Source: a bacterium
Lineage (GTDB): Bacteria; Zixibacteria; MSB-5A5; GN15; FEB-12
Length of the DNA stretch: 64,000 nt
Assembly: GCA_020444475.1 (NCBI GenBank)
Contig: JAHLKV010000001.1
Span: 496,001 to 560,000 of the forward strand
Direction: 5' to 3'
The notes under the pieces were generated by a model that ran no database searches, was not told the origin of the DNA, and saw only the letters and a program-made list of their open reading frames with translations. This document shows positions 35,946 through 45,695 of this stretch, one piece after another. Numbering within the stretch: position 1 is the stretch's first letter; each line of letters opens with the position of its first letter. The translations under genes were made by a program, and so were the position numbers.

Positions 35946-37602
35946 CCTTGCTCACCTCCTCTCCGTCCGATGCGGCGACCGAATCAGTTGCATCCGCTTC
36001 TTCGGCGACACCCGGGAGTGGTTCGCCGCGAAGGTCGGTCGTGCGCGTCTCACCTTTCATAATGAGAGCGTTGCCGATCAGCTCATGAACACCGCACACC
36101 TCGACTTCGGGAACCCAGAACTCCAGCAGCGGCGGCAGGGTGGCCTTGTCGATTGCACAGATACACGCCAGCATGTTTACACCGTGTTTATCGTGCACGT
36201 ACTGGACGGCGTTGGCGCGCGGGAAACCGCCTCGCATCCGCATCTCGAAGTTCTCGTCGGTACCTATACCGGATCCCGAACCGCAGCAGAAGGTCTGCTC
36301 GCGGATAGTGTTCTCCGGCATCTCGTAGAAATGGTTGCAGGCGTGGTCGATACAATAACGCGGTTCATCGAACAGACCCATAGCCCGTGCCGGGTTACAG
36401 GAATCATGAAACGTCACCTTGACGTTGTCGTTGCGGCTCTTGTCGAGCTTGATCTTGCCGTTGGCGATCAGGTCCGACGTGAACTCGCAAATGTGCACCA
36501 TCTTGGTTGATCTCGCATGATCGAACCGGGTCCCGGTTATCGGCGAAACCGGCTGTTCGAGGAAATCAGCCGGCCCGTTCATGGTATCCATGTACTGATG
36601 CAGTACGCGCCACATATGACCGCACTCACCACCCAGAATCCACTTCACACCGAGACGTTTGGCTTCGGCGTAAACCTTCGCATTCAACCGCTTCATCATA
36701 TCGGAGGAATGGAATAGCCCGAAGTTGCCGCCCTCTGATGCGTAGGCCGACCAGGTGTAGTCAAGCCCTATCTCGTGGAACAACTGCAGATAACCCAGCA
36801 GTGTATAGTAGTGCGGGCTTGCGAAGTAGTCAGCCGACGGCGACACGAACAGGATCTCGGCGCCCTTCTTGTTAATCGGCGCTTCGACCCGCACACCGGT
36901 GATTTCTTCGAGCTCATCGACCGCGAAATCAATCGAGTCCTTGAAACCGTGCGGCTGGATACCGAGGTGGTTGCCGGTACGGAAACAGTTCGCGGCCGGC
37001 GTGGTGATCCAATCGATACCGAGGCCGATCGAATTGAGCAGCTCGCGGCCCATCATCGTGATTTCAGCGGTGTCGATCCCGTACGGACAGAAGACCGAAC
37101 AGCGACGACACTCCGTGCACTGGTAGAAGTACAGGAACCACTCTTTGATGACCTGTGGTGTGAGCGGACGCGCGCCGGCCAGTTTGCCGAGGATCTTGCC
37201 GGCAGTCGTGAAGTCACGACGATAGACCGAGCGCAGCAGTTCGGCGCGAAGGACCGGCATGTTTTTCGGATCGCCCGAGCCGAGGAAGAAATGGCATTTG
37301 TCGGCGCAGGCGCCACATCGCACGCAGATGTCCATGAAGACTTTCAGCGACCGGTATTTCTGCAGTCGGTCGGCCAGACCTTCCAGGACAATCTGCTGCC
37401 AGTTATCGGGTAGTTTCCAATCCTCGTCAGTCGGCTGCCACTTGCGGACGTGCGGCAGGTCGAGATACTTGGCGTTGGCGGGATTGGCGGCCCAGTTGAA
37501 CGTTCCCAGCCGTATCTCCGGCGGGACATCCATCCAGCTTTTTGACGGCGGACGATAATCAACCGAGGCCAGTTTCTCCGGTTTTGGTTTTGATTCCGCC
37601 AT
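35938..37602 (-). CDS. dsrK: DsrK, HdrD-like catalytic subunit of DsrMKJOP
   Basis: 554 aa. Two ferredoxin motifs, CVRCGACADKCHFF (about 92-105) and CTECRRCSVFCPYG (about 167-180), precede CCG-type cysteine motifs (HDSCNPAR and FCCGSGSG, near 400-445). These hold the special [4Fe-4S] centre that acts on disulfides. DsrK is thought to reduce the DsrC trisulfide at the cytoplasmic face. It begins 2 bp after the dsrM stop codon. Confidence 0.96.
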   Translation of the reverse strand: MAESKPKPEKLASVDYRPPSKSWMDVPPEIRLGTFNWAANPANAKYLDLPHVRKWQPTDEDWKLPDNWQQIVLEGLADRLQKYRSLKVFMDICVRCGACADKCHFFLGSGDPKNMPVLRAELLRSVYRRDFTTAGKILGKLAGARPLTPQVIKEWFLYFYQCTECRRCSVFCPYGIDTAEITMMGRELLNSIGLGIDWITTPAANCFRTGNHLGIQPHGFKDSIDFAVDELEEITGVRVEAPINKKGAEILFVSPSADYFASPHYYTLLGYLQLFHEIGLDYTWSAYASEGGNFGLFHSSDMMKRLNAKVYAEAKRLGVKWILGGECGHMWRVLHQYMDTMNGPADFLEQPVSPITGTRFDHARSTKMVHICEFTSDLIANGKIKLDKSRNDNVKVTFHDSCNPARAMGLFDEPRYCIDHACNHFYEMPENTIREQTFCCGSGSGIGTDENFEMRMRGGFPRANAVQYVHDKHGVNMLACICAIDKATLPPLLEFWVPEVEVCGVHELIGNALIMKGETRTTDLRGEPLPGVAEEADATDSVAASDGEEVSKDV

Positions 37603-37604
37603 GG

Positions 37605-38612
37605 TTATTTGCTCTCCACATCTTTTTCGAGGGGCATGTCGGCCGCCTTCATGACATCGCGGAACTCATCCTCCCACTCTTCATAGGAGTGCGTCTTAAC
37701 TGGATGATTCCACGGATTGACATGGCGCCTCACCCGGTTGTCGTTGGCCATGTTGCGGGTCGGGCTCATGAACACACCTGCCATGTGGACCAGCTTGCTG
37801 AACGGGAAGTACAGCAGCAGTACACTGAGCATCGTCAGGTGGACGAAAAAGACCGCACCCAGCGACTCCGGGACAACCGGATTGAGCGTGACGATGCCGG
37901 TTGCCAGCAGCTTGACGTCGGTGATGTCAACGCGCAGCGTCGTGTAGCGCATAATCACACCGCTGATGGCCAGGGCGCCGATCAGAAAGAGCGGGAAGTA
38001 GTCACCGGCGAGCGAGAGATAGCGCAACTGCGGGTTGAAGACGCGGCGCAGGAAGAGGAAGGTGATCGCTGCCAGCAGGATGCCGTCAGTGATGTAGAAG
38101 ATCGGCAACCCGATCTGAAAGAACCCGTCCAGCTCCTGCATGATGGAGATCCATCCCGGCACCGGTTCGACGAAGAACTTGAAGTGGCGGATGAAAACGA
38201 CCAGGAACGACCAGTGGAAGGCCAGTCCGGCCAGCCAAAGCCAGCGGGCGTCGCCGTACACAAGTCGCGGTCCGCTTTTCAGTTCCGCCTTGGTGTTGCG
38301 AAACAGCGAGCGGAAGAAGAACACTTCGAGGGCCATACGTCCAAGTACGCCCAGGAAGTTGCGCGGCGCTTCAAGATTGTTGTTCTTGATCCACGACAGC
38401 GATTGCTGCTGGCCGCAGGTCGTTGTAATCTTGAACGGCACCGGCGATCGTGCCCAGTACACGACCCGGTAGATCATCCCCACCAGAAAGATCGCGATAG
38501 CGGCGAATGGCAGTATGGTCCCGAAAAAGGTCCGACCGCCCGACGTGGATACCGCCAGCACCGTCAGCAGTACCACCACCGCCACCACAACCAGGGAAAA
38601 CAAGGCTTTCAT
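37605..38612 (-). CDS. dsrM: DsrM, haem b membrane subunit of DsrMKJOP
   Basis: 335 aa, about six membrane helices, of the NarI/HdrE type. Histidines within helices (for example AFHWSFLVVFIRH) are suited to bind haem b. It oxidises menaquinol and feeds DsrK. The start overlaps the end of the RsbRD-like gene by ATGA, so the two are translationally coupled. Confidence 0.95.
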   Translation of the reverse strand: MKALFSLVVVAVVVLLTVLAVSTSGGRTFFGTILPFAAIAIFLVGMIYRVVYWARSPVPFKITTTCGQQQSLSWIKNNNLEAPRNFLGVLGRMALEVFFFRSLFRNTKAELKSGPRLVYGDARWLWLAGLAFHWSFLVVFIRHFKFFVEPVPGWISIMQELDGFFQIGLPIFYITDGILLAAITFLFLRRVFNPQLRYLSLAGDYFPLFLIGALAISGVIMRYTTLRVDITDVKLLATGIVTLNPVVPESLGAVFFVHLTMLSVLLLYFPFSKLVHMAGVFMSPTRNMANDNRVRRHVNPWNHPVKTHSYEEWEDEFRDVMKAADMPLEKDVESK

Positions 38613-39181
38613 TGCCTCTCTCCTCCCTCAGCCAGAGGTGTAATATCATCACGTGTAATTTTCTGTCCGGTTGCATGGAGCTCGACAATCTGGCGGGCGC
38701 GATCGAGCAGCTTGGCGGAGCGCGCTTTCTCTTCGCGCGCCCGGATATCGTACACCTGCTCGCGACAACTCATGAAAATGTCGAAGGCTATCAGTCCGAG
38801 CTCATCCACACGCGAGTCGAACGCTGTCAATTCGGCATGAATCGACGCGTCGTCAGCCTGTCGTCCGAGCGCTTTGCGGACGAGACCTTTCAACCCGAAT
38901 ACGAATCCGACCGCTTCGGCGGCGCTGAAGTTCTGCACCGACCGAATGCGAATGACGCGATCGAGTTTCTCGCGAAGCATCTCGGCGTCCGCCCCGTCGA
39001 CGAGACTATCAAAAACCGCCGTCAGGCCGCTTTTGATCGTTTCGCCGACCGGGTTCGCGAATTGATCGTGATGGGCGGAAAAAAACGGGAAAGCATCCGC
39101 CGGATATGTCTTTAGCGTCAGTTCGACCCAGCGATGCAGGATATCCGTACGACTGGCCTGCACAAATTCGTGAAAGGACAT
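38609..39181 (-). CDS. RsbRD_N-like protein of dsr operons
   Basis: 190 aa, soluble and helical, with no membrane segment. The beginning (MSFHEFVQASRTDILHRWVE) and the helical layout fit the RsbRD N-terminal domain, a sensor-like globin-fold family found before dsrM in several sulfate reducers. It has no visible catalytic motif. It may regulate or help assemble DsrMKJOP. It is coupled to dsrM by a 4-bp overlap. Function is not known. Confidence 0.8.
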   Translation of the reverse strand: MSFHEFVQASRTDILHRWVELTLKTYPADAFPFFSAHHDQFANPVGETIKSGLTAVFDSLVDGADAEMLREKLDRVIRIRSVQNFSAAEAVGFVFGLKGLVRKALGRQADDASIHAELTAFDSRVDELGLIAFDIFMSCREQVYDIRAREEKARSAKLLDRARQIVELHATGQKITRDDITPLAEGGERQ

Positions 39182-39254
39182 GATCGCAGCACTCCCAGCA
39201 ACAAGATCATCTCCAACCGAACGTGCGCTGTATGCACGCGGTCGGTTGTCTAAC

Positions 39255-39291
39255 GAAAGCGGCCCGGAAAGGACGAGTCCTCACCGGGCCG
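39255..39291 (-). terminator. Intercistronic terminator/attenuator after dsrC
   Basis: CGGCCCGG and CCGGGCCG form an 8-bp stem extended by AGGAC/GTCCT, with TTTCGTT after it on the minus strand. It sits in the 145-bp gap between dsrC and the RsbRD-like gene, so it would let dsrC be made in excess over the membrane complex. Confidence 0.65.
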
Positions 39292-39326
39292 TTCGTTTCT
39301 TTCCAAATCCTCAGACGTGTGTCCGA

Positions 39327-39644
39327 TCAGACACAACCGGTCGGCTTGGCCAGCCCGGCGACTTTACAGGCGCCCTTGGCCGGTCCCGACGGGAACAGCT
39401 CGTAGACCTTCTTCAGCGGGAAGCCGGTCTCTTTGCACAGCTTGCGGATCATCGGCGCAATACCATACTTCTGGTAGTAGTCGCGCAGATAGTTCACGAG
39501 CTTCCAGTGTTCCTCGGTCAGGTCATTGACGCCTTCGGTGCTGGCAAGCGCCAGGGCGACTTTCTCATTCCACTGATCGGGTTCTTCCATGAAGCCGTCT
39601 TCATCGACTTCAATCTTCACGTCCTGCCATTCAAATGTTGCCAT
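39327..39644 (-). CDS. dsrC: DsrC, sulfur carrier protein
   Basis: 105 aa, full length. The C-terminal arm ends C-K-V-A-G-L-A-K-P-T-G-C-V: two cysteines ten residues apart and the last one next to the C-terminus, as in true DsrC rather than TusE-like homologues. The two cysteines carry the trisulfide formed by DsrAB, which DsrMK reduces. It follows dsrL by 37 bp and is followed by a hairpin. Confidence 0.98.
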   Translation of the reverse strand: MATFEWQDVKIEVDEDGFMEEPDQWNEKVALALASTEGVNDLTEEHWKLVNYLRDYYQKYGIAPMIRKLCKETGFPLKKVYELFPSGPAKGACKVAGLAKPTGCV

Positions 39645-39681
39645 TGCAAACCTCCACGTACACTTCTCTATGCGTTGTGCG

Positions 39682-41364
39682 CTAGTGCATTTCTATATAA
39701 CCGCACGGACAGTTCTCCGCGCACTTCTTGCACCCTATGCAGTAATCCATCTTGACCTTGTACGGCTGTCCCTTCACCAGCGGTTTCACGATCGCGTTGT
39801 CCTGACAGAAGCTCCAGCAGGTGCCGCAGTCGAAGCACTTTCCGCAGCTCATGCAGCGCAGCGCTTCGTTGGTGGCCTCGTCGAGCGTCAGGGTGGACGC
39901 AATCTCGCCGGTCAGGGTCGCCAGCCGTTCTTCAGGCGGCAGCTCCTTGACCGTCGCCCGCTGGCGCTGCTCGTAATAGGCCATCATCATATTCTCGGCT
40001 TTGATGAGCTTGCGCTCTTCGGGCTTGTAGGGAACCTCGCCGGTAACCATGGCGTGGATCTCTTCGGCTGCCCGACGGCCATGATAGATGGCGGTGATGG
40101 CGATATCGAGATTGATGTTGTCACCGCCGGCAAACACACTCTCGACCTTCGTCTTCATGTGCTCGTCGATTTTGATCCAGTCCCTGCCTTCGATCAGGTT
40201 TTCGAACCCCGTGAAGTCGGGCTGCTGCGAGATGGCGGCAATCAACGCCGTGCATGCCAACTCGTACGTGTCGCCTTCGATCGGGACCGGGCGACGACGT
40301 CCAGAGGAGTCCGGTTCGCCGAGCTGCATCCGCTGACAGGTGATCGTCGACGCAACATCGCCGGTCTTCGTAATGGCAACCGGCGCCGCAAGGTACTCGA
40401 TCGTCACACCCTCGGCGAGAGCCCCTTCGATCTCTTCCTCGATGGCCGGCATCTCGTTGCGCGTGCGGCGATAGAGGATCGTGACATCGGCCCCCAAACG
40501 CCGTGACACGCGGGCGGCGTCGATGGCAGTGTCACCACCACCGACCACGACCACCTTCGCGCCGACATCGATCATCTCACCGGAATTGATACGGTGCAGG
40601 AAGTCGGTGCCGGTCCATACATTCGACGCATCTTCGCCGTCGATCTTGAGCGAATACCCGGTGTGCGCCCCGATACCGACGAAGATGGCCTTGTAGTCTT
40701 TCTTCAGATCCTCGTAAGGAACGTCCTTGCCGATGATCGTGTTGGTCTTGAGTTCGACGCCCATGTCGACGATGCGCTGAACCTCGGCGTCGAGAATGTC
40801 CTGTGGCAGTCGGTAGTCCGGGATACCATACCGAAGCATGCCGCCCGTCTTCGGGAACGCCTCGAAAACCGTCACGGGATAACCGCGACGAGCCAGGTGA
40901 TACGCCGCCGTCAGACCGGCCGGACCGGAGCCGATCACGGCGATCTTCTCCGGGCGAGTCTCTTCGGTCAACCTGGCCGGCTTCAGTCCCTTGTCGAGAC
41001 CGAAATCGCCGAGGGCACGCTCGAAAGCGTTTATGCTGACCGCACCCTCGAGCTTGGCGCGATTACATTCCGTTTCGCACGGATGCGGGCAGACACGCCC
41101 GCAGACCGACGGGAACGGCGAAGTCTCCATCCAGCGATGCCAGGCTTCTTCGAACGCCTGTTCCTGCGTCTTGCCGTAGGCTTCGGCCTTGTTGACGATC
41201 ATCAGGCACTCGCGAATCTGGTTCTGGTTCGGACATGTATTGATACACGGCGGTATCTTTTCTACCAGATATGGCCGAAGGTCCGATGTCTCCCGGCCGG
41301 AAGCCCCACCGGAAGAGCGGCCCAGACCCCCGAGTTTCTTTTTCTTCTTGACTACTTTTGCCAT
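39682..41364 (-). CDS. dsrL: DsrL-type NAD(P)H oxidoreductase
   Basis: 560 aa from ATG 41364 with GGGAGAG upstream; a longer reading to 41415 is less likely. After a basic lysine-rich start it has the GltD-like plan: an N-terminal Fe-S region (PPCINTCPNQNQ), FAD site IGSGPAGLTAAYHLARRGY (about 155-175), NAD(P)H site VGGGDTAIDAARVSRRLGAD (near 285-305) and a C-terminal two-cluster ferredoxin ending CIGCKKCAENCPCG. DsrL links NAD(P)H and DsrAB. It is best known in sulfur oxidisers, but DsrL-2 forms occur with reductive DsrAB. A GltD-type ferredoxin reductase is the alternative. Confidence 0.88.
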   Translation of the reverse strand: MAKVVKKKKKLGGLGRSSGGASGRETSDLRPYLVEKIPPCINTCPNQNQIRECLMIVNKAEAYGKTQEQAFEEAWHRWMETSPFPSVCGRVCPHPCETECNRAKLEGAVSINAFERALGDFGLDKGLKPARLTEETRPEKIAVIGSGPAGLTAAYHLARRGYPVTVFEAFPKTGGMLRYGIPDYRLPQDILDAEVQRIVDMGVELKTNTIIGKDVPYEDLKKDYKAIFVGIGAHTGYSLKIDGEDASNVWTGTDFLHRINSGEMIDVGAKVVVVGGGDTAIDAARVSRRLGADVTILYRRTRNEMPAIEEEIEGALAEGVTIEYLAAPVAITKTGDVASTITCQRMQLGEPDSSGRRRPVPIEGDTYELACTALIAAISQQPDFTGFENLIEGRDWIKIDEHMKTKVESVFAGGDNINLDIAITAIYHGRRAAEEIHAMVTGEVPYKPEERKLIKAENMMMAYYEQRQRATVKELPPEERLATLTGEIASTLTLDEATNEALRCMSCGKCFDCGTCWSFCQDNAIVKPLVKGQPYKVKMDYCIGCKKCAENCPCGYIEMH

Positions 41365-41495
41365 GCTGCTTCTCTCCCGCTTTCGAGACGTGGACTGCCC
41401 GGACAAGAGGTCCACATCTCTGGGGCGTTATGTACTTTTCAGTCACGACACGGTCTCAGGCAAACCCTGACCTGTCGGGCCATTCCTTTCAAGAG

Positions 41496-42953
41496 TCACT
41501 GCGTCGCCATCATCGCAACCGACGGCTCGGGTTCCTCCTCCGATCCGCCGTCGCCCGATGCCGCTGATGCAGTTCGTTGCTGCCGGTATCGCGCTGCCGC
41601 CTTCACGAATGCCGGCGCCCACTCGGGGACTCCATCGGCGTGAATGTGGATGTACGACGCCAACACGTTGTCCCGAACCAGTCCATCCCGACCGCGTCCA
41701 ACACCGACGCCGGTGCTCACCGCCATGCAGGTCGCATCGCTCGGGATGTCGTCCACCGCTCCGGTGTAGTGGAATTCATGACCACGTACCTTCGTTCCTG
41801 CCTCGAACACGGGATTGGCGCGATCGATGACCGCTTCGGCATACCCGTGCCCGCACGGCTTGCGGTGCATCTCGAGTGCAACATCGAACACCCCGGCCAT
41901 GCTGTGAGACCGGTCATCGCGACGCAGTGTTCGGGCGAGATAGATCAACCCACCGCATTCGGCGAAAATCGGCAGGCCGCGTTCGGCTGCCGCGCGCACC
42001 GAGCGCATGAGTGAATCGTTACCGGTCAACCGGTCCAGCTGCGTTTCCGGGAAGCCGCCGCCGATGTACAGAGCATCGATATCCTCCGGCAGCGTGCGAT
42101 CGGTGAGCGAGTCGACGAAAACCAGTCGGGCACCGTTTTCTGCGAGCGCCTCCAGGTTTTCGGGATAGTAGAACGTGAAGACGGAGTCACGGAAGACACC
42201 GATCTTCACACCCAGACTCTCGACAATCGCAGGTTTCAACGACTCGAGCGGTGAATCAAACTGCCGGGCGATTCCGACAAGCGCGTCGAGATCAAGATGG
42301 TGTTCGGCGAGACTGATTAGGCGTTTCCTGATCTCGTCGCACTCGTCGGTTTCCGTCGGCGGCACCAGTCCCAGGTGGCGGCTCGGAATGAGCGCGCGGC
42401 CGCTTCCCAGCTTCGGCAGCGCGCCCACCACCGGGACACCGCACTCTTTCTCTATCGTTGCCCGGGTGATCGCCTCGTGTCGCCTGCCGGCGACGCGATT
42501 GAGTATCACACCGGCTATATTCGTACCGGACTCGAAGACCATCGCCCCCTTCACCAGCGCCGCCAGCGTACGGGTCGCCTTGGTGGCGTCAACCACCAGG
42601 ATAACCGGCGCCTCCAGCAGCCGGGCAAGGGCGGCACTCGAATGAGTGCCCTCGATATCATGACCGTCGAAGAGCCCGCGGTTGCCTTCGATGAGGGCCA
42701 GATCGAAGCCGGCGCTGCCGGCGCCGAATCGGCGTCCGACAGTATCTCTCGGCACCATATAGGTGTCGAGATTCCGGCAGACGGTATCGGCCGCCCAGCC
42801 AAGCCAGGCGGCATCGATATAATCCGGACCTTTCTTGAACGGGGCAACTCTCACGCCCCGCGCCTGCAGGGCCTCGAGCAGACTGAGCGAGACGATTGTC
42901 TTGCCGGCATCGCCCGAAAGCCCCGCGATGAGCAACCGTGGTGTACCGCGCAT
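41496..42953 (-). CDS. dsrN: DsrN, CobB/CbiA-type a,c-diamide synthase
   Basis: 485 aa from ATG 42953 (GAGGA upstream); a GTG five codons earlier is possible. The N-terminal P-loop LSGDAGKTIVSLSLLEAL (about 11-28) is an ATP-dependent CbiA domain, and the C-terminal class-I amidotransferase-like part has the nucleophile in FAECGGLIYL near residue 330. In dsr clusters this paralogue is called DsrN and is thought to amidate siroheme before insertion into DsrAB. Its position after dsrD supports that over cobalamin synthesis. Confidence 0.9.
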   Translation of the reverse strand: MRGTPRLLIAGLSGDAGKTIVSLSLLEALQARGVRVAPFKKGPDYIDAAWLGWAADTVCRNLDTYMVPRDTVGRRFGAGSAGFDLALIEGNRGLFDGHDIEGTHSSAALARLLEAPVILVVDATKATRTLAALVKGAMVFESGTNIAGVILNRVAGRRHEAITRATIEKECGVPVVGALPKLGSGRALIPSRHLGLVPPTETDECDEIRKRLISLAEHHLDLDALVGIARQFDSPLESLKPAIVESLGVKIGVFRDSVFTFYYPENLEALAENGARLVFVDSLTDRTLPEDIDALYIGGGFPETQLDRLTGNDSLMRSVRAAAERGLPIFAECGGLIYLARTLRRDDRSHSMAGVFDVALEMHRKPCGHGYAEAVIDRANPVFEAGTKVRGHEFHYTGAVDDIPSDATCMAVSTGVGVGRGRDGLVRDNVLASYIHIHADGVPEWAPAFVKAAARYRQQRTASAASGDGGSEEEPEPSVAMMATQ

Positions 42954-42977
42954 GGGTTTATTCCTCACACGCCCCGG

Positions 42978-43223
42978 TTAGTCGTTGGCCGCGCCCTCTC
43001 GGTGCGGCAGTTCGAGAAAACTACCGCCGAAATAGGTATAGACACAACGTCCGGAGTCCACCAGCTGCTTGATCGCAGCCTTGCAGAGCTTCTTGTCTAC
43101 CTCGTCGCCGAATATCTCCAGCATGGCTTTGGTCAGGTCCATCGGTTTCAGCTTCTTCTGGCCCTGAGCTTCCTTCACCATGTTGAACATCGCATCGGCT
43201 ATCTCTTCGACTGTCTTTGCCAT
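42978..43223 (-). CDS. dsrD: DsrD, small dissimilatory sulfite reductase activator
   Basis: 81 aa from ATG 43223 with GAGGG upstream; the 127-residue in-frame extension runs into dsrB. Residues such as VKEAQGQKKLKPMDLTKAM and the C-terminal CVYTYFGGSFLELP are DsrD-typical. The protein folds as a winged helix and stimulates DsrAB. It is regarded as a marker of reductive dsr systems. It lies 11 bp after dsrB. Confidence 0.96.
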   Translation of the reverse strand: MAKTVEEIADAMFNMVKEAQGQKKLKPMDLTKAMLEIFGDEVDKKLCKAAIKQLVDSGRCVYTYFGGSFLELPHREGAAND

Positions 43224-43234
43224 GGCGTTACCCT

Positions 43235-44311
43235 CTAAAATGTTAGGTGGGTTGATCGTTTGAACGTCAGCCCGGCATGTTTGAAGTCGTCGATATGTTC
43301 CTTCTGGAACGGGATATCGGCCATCTTGAAGAACTTCGGCCAGCCGATCCGTTGAATCCATTCACCCATCCGCTCATGATTGTGAGCATTGGCCGCCCAC
43401 AGTTCGACGAGCTTGCGGACCGCGTCAGTCACTTCCGGCCAGCGCGGCGGATTGTTCGGAATAAACGGAATGGCCAGTTTCGAGAACATCGGCTCAGTAC
43501 GCGCATTGGACACCTTGCCGCCAACCCAGATCGAGACACCGTCGTTCAACGGATCGTTCAGGGGCATCGACGGACACACGGTGTAGCAGTTGGCGCAGAA
43601 CATGCAGTTCTCTTCAATCACCTCGACCGACTGGTTGCCATCGACTATCGCCGGGCGAATCGCCGCGGTCGGACAGGCCGAAACAACGTTCGGGATTTCA
43701 CACTGCTTCTTGAGCGTCTCGTGATTGACTTTCGGAGGACGACGGTGGATACCGAGAATCGCGATATCCGAGCAGTGGACGGCGCCGCACATGTTCAGAC
43801 AGCAGGCCAGGGCGATGCGAAGTTTGCCCGGCAGCTTGGTGGTGCCGTCGAAATACTCAATGAGATCGTCCATCACGGCCTTCACGATACCCGAAGCATC
43901 GGTGGCTGCCGAGTGACAGTGCACCCAGCCCTGGGTGTGAACGATCGATGTGATCGCATTGCCGATACCGCCGACCGGATGACCCATCTTCTGCAGATCC
44001 GCAACCAGCGGGTCGATGTTGGCGGAGTCGGTCAGCAGGAACTCGACGTTGTGACGGCTGGTGAAACGAAGATAGCCGCCGCAATACTTGTCGGCGAGGT
44101 CCGCATAGATACGGATCTTGTCGATACTCAGGAGACGACCCGACGACGCGCGCACCGTGTAGAGCTTGTCGCCGCTCTCGGAAACGTGCACCATGACACC
44201 CGGCTTGAGGATTTCATGGTATTTCCACTTGCCGTAGTTTTCCTTGATGATCGGTGGCAAGTACTTTTCGTAATGTGGCGGGCCGAAGTCCGTCCGTCTT
44301 TCTACTGCCAT
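43235..44311 (-). CDS. dsrB: Dissimilatory sulfite reductase beta subunit
   Basis: 358 aa. Siroheme and [4Fe-4S] ligands are at [11 protein letters not shown] (about 170-180) and a distal cysteine set. The inserted ferredoxin domain [17 protein letters not shown] is near residue 235. With DsrA it forms the alpha2beta2 enzyme that reduces sulfite and loads the product sulfur on DsrC. It begins 55 bp after dsrA and is followed by dsrD. Confidence 0.98.
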   Translation of the reverse strand: MAVERRTDFGPPHYEKYLPPIIKENYGKWKYHEILKPGVMVHVSESGDKLYTVRASSGRLLSIDKIRIYADLADKYCGGYLRFTSRHNVEFLLTDSANIDPLVADLQKMGHPVGGIGNAITSIVHTQGWVHCHSAATDASGIVKAVMDDLIEYFDGTTKLPGKLRIALACCLNMCGAVHCSDIAILGIHRRPPKVNHETLKKQCEIPNVVSACPTAAIRPAIVDGNQSVEVIEENCMFCANCYTVCPSMPLNDPLNDGVSIWVGGKVSNARTEPMFSKLAIPFIPNNPPRWPEVTDAVRKLVELWAANAHNHERMGEWIQRIGWPKFFKMADIPFQKEHIDDFKHAGLTFKRSTHLTF

Positions 44312-44366
44312 ATCAAACCTCTATAGTCCAGTCGTTATTGTTCCGGTTAACTCGTACGGCGTCCGC

Positions 44367-45578
44367 TTACGCCTCTTCCTCTTCTTCACCGTCGTCGTCT
44401 TCATAGTACTCTTCGTAGAAGACATACGGATTTTCACGCGGATGAGCGACCATCTCGGGGACCGGCTCAACTTCGATAGCTTCGAGGAAGTTACCGAGAC
44501 CGACCCGCTGGATGAACTCACCGACACGCTCACGGTTTTTGCCTTCTTCGCACCAGACGTCCCAGATGCGCTCGATCAGGTCCTTGATCTCGGTGTACGG
44601 CGGCTCCAGCTTCATGAACGGAACCAGTACCGACGACAGCTGGGCGCCTTCGACGATCGGCGCCTTGGAACCGATCAGGATCGTACAGCCGCGGTCTTTG
44701 CCGGGACGGAGCGCTTTGGGCATGACGTTGATGCAATGCATGCACTTGACGCAGAAGCTGTTTTCGATCGAGAGCTCCTTGCCGTTCCACTCCATGCACT
44801 TGCCGGGGCAGCGATCGATTACGTCCTTCTGGATATCGAGCCCGCCATCAACGTACTTCTTGACTTCGGACTGATCCATCTGGATATCGTCACGCCAGGT
44901 ACCGATGAACGACATATCAGAACGGGCAATCGACGCCACGCAGTCGTTCGGGCAACCGGAGAATTTGAACTTGAACTTGTACGGGAACGCCGGACGGTGC
45001 AACTCATCCTGGAAGTCCTGGGTGAGCTGATAGCACGCCTGCATGGTGTCATAACAGGCCCACTCACAGCGCGCCATACCGTTGCAGCAGCTCGGGGTGC
45101 GAAGGTCGGAGCCGGAACCACCGATATCGAAATCCAGCTTGGCCAACTCTTCAAAGATCGGTTCCAGCTCTTCGGTGCGTGTGCCGAGGAACACGATGTC
45201 GCCGGTGGAACCGTGCATGTTGGTCAGACCGGAGCCGTGCCGCTCCCACACGTCACACAAACTGCGTAACGCCTCGCTGGTGTAGAACCAGCCGGCGGGC
45301 TGGTTGATACGCATCGTGTGGAAATGCGATACGCCCGGGTACTTTTCGGACAGATCGGAATAACGACCGATCACACCACCCCCATAGCCCATCACACCGA
45401 CGATGCCGCCGTGTTTCCAGTGGCCGATTTTTTCCTGGTAGGACTGCTCCAGCTGCCCCAAGAGATCGTTGGCCATCGGAGAGCGCTTTGCCGCCATCTT
45501 GATTTCTTTTACGAAACTCGGCCAAGCACCCTTCTCCAGCTCATCGAGCAATGGGGTCTTGTACGTTGTCTCCGCCAT
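44367..45578 (-). CDS. dsrA: Dissimilatory sulfite reductase alpha subunit
   Basis: 403 aa. The siroheme-linked cluster cysteines are in [13 protein letters not shown] (about 166-178) and GCPNDC (near 210), and a ferredoxin domain ([12 protein letters not shown]) is near 285. The C-terminus is very acidic ([15 protein letters not shown]). GGAGGAG precedes ATG 45578. First gene of the long array that ends with hemB. Phylogenetic type (bacterial reductive) is inferred from the gene set, not from a tree. Confidence 0.98.
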   Translation of the reverse strand: MAETTYKTPLLDELEKGAWPSFVKEIKMAAKRSPMANDLLGQLEQSYQEKIGHWKHGGIVGVMGYGGGVIGRYSDLSEKYPGVSHFHTMRINQPAGWFYTSEALRSLCDVWERHGSGLTNMHGSTGDIVFLGTRTEELEPIFEELAKLDFDIGGSGSDLRTPSCCNGMARCEWACYDTMQACYQLTQDFQDELHRPAFPYKFKFKFSGCPNDCVASIARSDMSFIGTWRDDIQMDQSEVKKYVDGGLDIQKDVIDRCPGKCMEWNGKELSIENSFCVKCMHCINVMPKALRPGKDRGCTILIGSKAPIVEGAQLSSVLVPFMKLEPPYTEIKDLIERIWDVWCEEGKNRERVGEFIQRVGLGNFLEAIEVEPVPEMVAHPRENPYVFYEEYYEDDDGEEEEEA

Positions 45579-45643
45579 GGTATCTCCTCCCGGCTACTTA
45601 ATAGCAACGCGGTTAGTTACAGCATCTATGCTCTGTCTTGTAT

Positions 45644-45669
45644 CGTCAACTTCGTTACTTTTTTCACAA
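45644..45669 (-). promoter_or_regulatory. Proximal dsrA regulatory site with TTGACG box
   Basis: TTGTGAAAAAAGTAACGA (minus strand, 45652-45669) is 74-91 bp upstream of dsrA and only 2 bp before a TTGACG -35-like box (45644-45649). No good -10 box is at 17 bp; TAGATG at 15 bp is the best. The core TTGTGAAAAAAGTAAC is identical to the qmoC site. Confidence 0.6.
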
Positions 45670-45695
45670 GCTTCGATGTGGAGAAAACCACTACA

